Of a stretch of 64,000 nucleotides of DNA, positions 63,369-64,000 are shown one piece after another; the first letter of the stretch is position 1, and every line of letters begins with the position of its first letter. Origin of the DNA: Leucothrix arctica (GTDB lineage: Bacteria > Pseudomonadota > Gammaproteobacteria > Thiotrichales > Thiotrichaceae); NCBI RefSeq assembly GCF_003172895.1, contig NZ_QGKL01000009.1, forward strand, positions 1-64,000. Reading direction: 5' to 3'. The notes under the pieces were generated by a model. The model saw nothing but the letters and a program-made list of their open reading frames with translations. It did no database searches and was not told the origin of the DNA. A program made the translations under genes and the position numbers.

Positions 63369-64000
63369 CTACGTCAGGTTATCTTGCCGACGTTTAGTAT
63401 TCAGTTTTATATATAAAAAAAATGCAATAAAGGCCATGATAAACCACTGCATTGCATAACCCATATGCTTACCAATCTTGCCAAAATACGGCTGCCACTC
63501 CCGAACATAACCTTGAGGCGATTCAGGTGACAGTTCAATCATAATAGGCAGTATCTCTACACCTAGTTGAGTGGCAAAAACCGACGGTTCAAATGCTTGA
63601 ATAACCGACGGGTAATTAATTTCATCTTCTTCAATGCGCTCAGCTAACTGAATCGCATTGGATGGCGTTTTAATCACTCCATCAATACTAGCCACTGCTT
63701 CAGTGACAGCAATATCTTGAAACTCATCGCGACGCCCTAAAATCGGTATCCAACCACGATTTATCATGACGACCTGCTGCAAACCATCAAGAAAAAAAGG
63801 CGTTAACACTTGATAACCTGACCGTCCCTTATTCGTTTTATTATCCCAAAGGTACTGACGACCATTATCAAATCGCCCCACCAACCGCGCTGGTCGATAC
63901 ACTTCATCTTTAAGTGTGCTGAGATCTGATTCGTTGATCAACAGCGGCGGTTTAGCAATAGCATTAACAACGCCCTGCTCAATACCACGCTTTTCATCTG
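63369..64000 (-). CDS. SURF1 family cytochrome oxidase assembly protein (partial, 5' end beyond the window)
   Basis: The open frame runs off the right edge. The visible part extends upstream of the apparent start at 63941, in frame to 64000 (reading D-E-K-R-G-I-E-Q-G...), which matches the SURF1 start region. Family blocks are ARLVGRFDNGRQYLWDNKT, GYQVLTPFFLDG, VMINRGWIP and the C-terminal helix HMGYAMQWFIMAFIAFFLYI. SURF1/Shy1 helps build haem-copper oxidases. About 210 residues are visible; the N-terminal helix and start are outside. Confidence 0.88.
   Translation of the reverse strand, partial: DEKRGIEQGVVNAIAKPPLLINESDLSTLKDEVYRPARLVGRFDNGRQYLWDNKTNKGRSGYQVLTPFFLDGLQQVVMINRGWIPILGRRDEFQDIAVTEAVASIDGVIKTPSNAIQLAERIEEDEINYPSVIQAFEPSVFATQLGVEILPIMIELSPESPQGYVREWQPYFGKIGKHMGYAMQWFIMAFIAFFLYIKLNTKRRQDNLT

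Noticed and set aside
1-64000. CRISPR array, prophage or rRNA operon
   Set aside because: No regularly spaced repeats, phage structural genes or rRNA-like sequence were seen.

Overview
The window is ordinary chromosome from a gammaproteobacterium. I infer this from the encoded proteins and gene neighbourhoods: prfB-lysS, recB-recD, lolB-ispE-tRNA-prs-rplY-pth-ychF, hemA-prfA-prmC, sspA-sspB beside petABC, and pilVWX-pilE minor pilins. Most genes read as moderately low-GC with many AT-rich spacers. I cannot name the genus. A marine or free-living Thiotrichales-like organism is a guess only.

Layout. 1-3.5 kb is mobile-recombination territory: an IS91-like HUH transposase coupled to a tyrosine recombinase, followed by an integron-type integrase (IntI) reading the other way. 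3.5-7.2 kb holds lysS, prfB with a complete programmed +1 frameshift site, yajQ and a small secreted protein. 7.4-14.2 kb is a run of four co-oriented, poorly characterised envelope genes: a multi-TM protein, a membrane protein resembling a catalytically degenerate class A penicillin-binding protein, a BON/OmpA protein, and a membrane-anchored coiled coil with a DUF4332-like C-terminus. This is the most promising candidate for an undescribed system. 14.3-26.2 kb holds housekeeping genes: tas, recD, recB, a diguanylate cyclase, an SGNH esterase, arfB, asd and a DUF1415 gene.

26.3-39.9 kb is a plus-strand exopolysaccharide cluster. It encodes a methyltransferase, a PssD/PssE (Alg14/Alg13-like) glycosyltransferase pair, a Wzx-like flippase, a Wzy-like polymerase, two acyltransferases, two GT2 enzymes, a WcaJ-type priming transferase, and a Wzc-type tyrosine autokinase. 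It ends with a J-domain membrane protein and a small HExxH protein. In the expected scheme, WcaJ primes undecaprenyl phosphate, the glycosyltransferases extend the unit, Wzx flips it, Wzy polymerises it and Wzc controls chain length. No outer-membrane exporter (Wza) or phosphatase (Wzb) is in the window.

39.9-64 kb is mostly minus-strand core metabolism: ilvIH, tRNA-Met, ychF-pth-rplY-prs, tRNA-Gln, ispE-lolB, a TPR lipoprotein, the divergent hemA-prfA-prmC, a minor pilin cluster lacking pilY1, a dihydroorotase-like pseudoenzyme beside folA, sspAB and petABC. At the right end are a DUF2189 membrane protein, a two-haem cytochrome c and a SURF1 gene cut by the window edge, which suggests cytochrome oxidase genes beyond. 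No rRNA, CRISPR array or prophage was seen.
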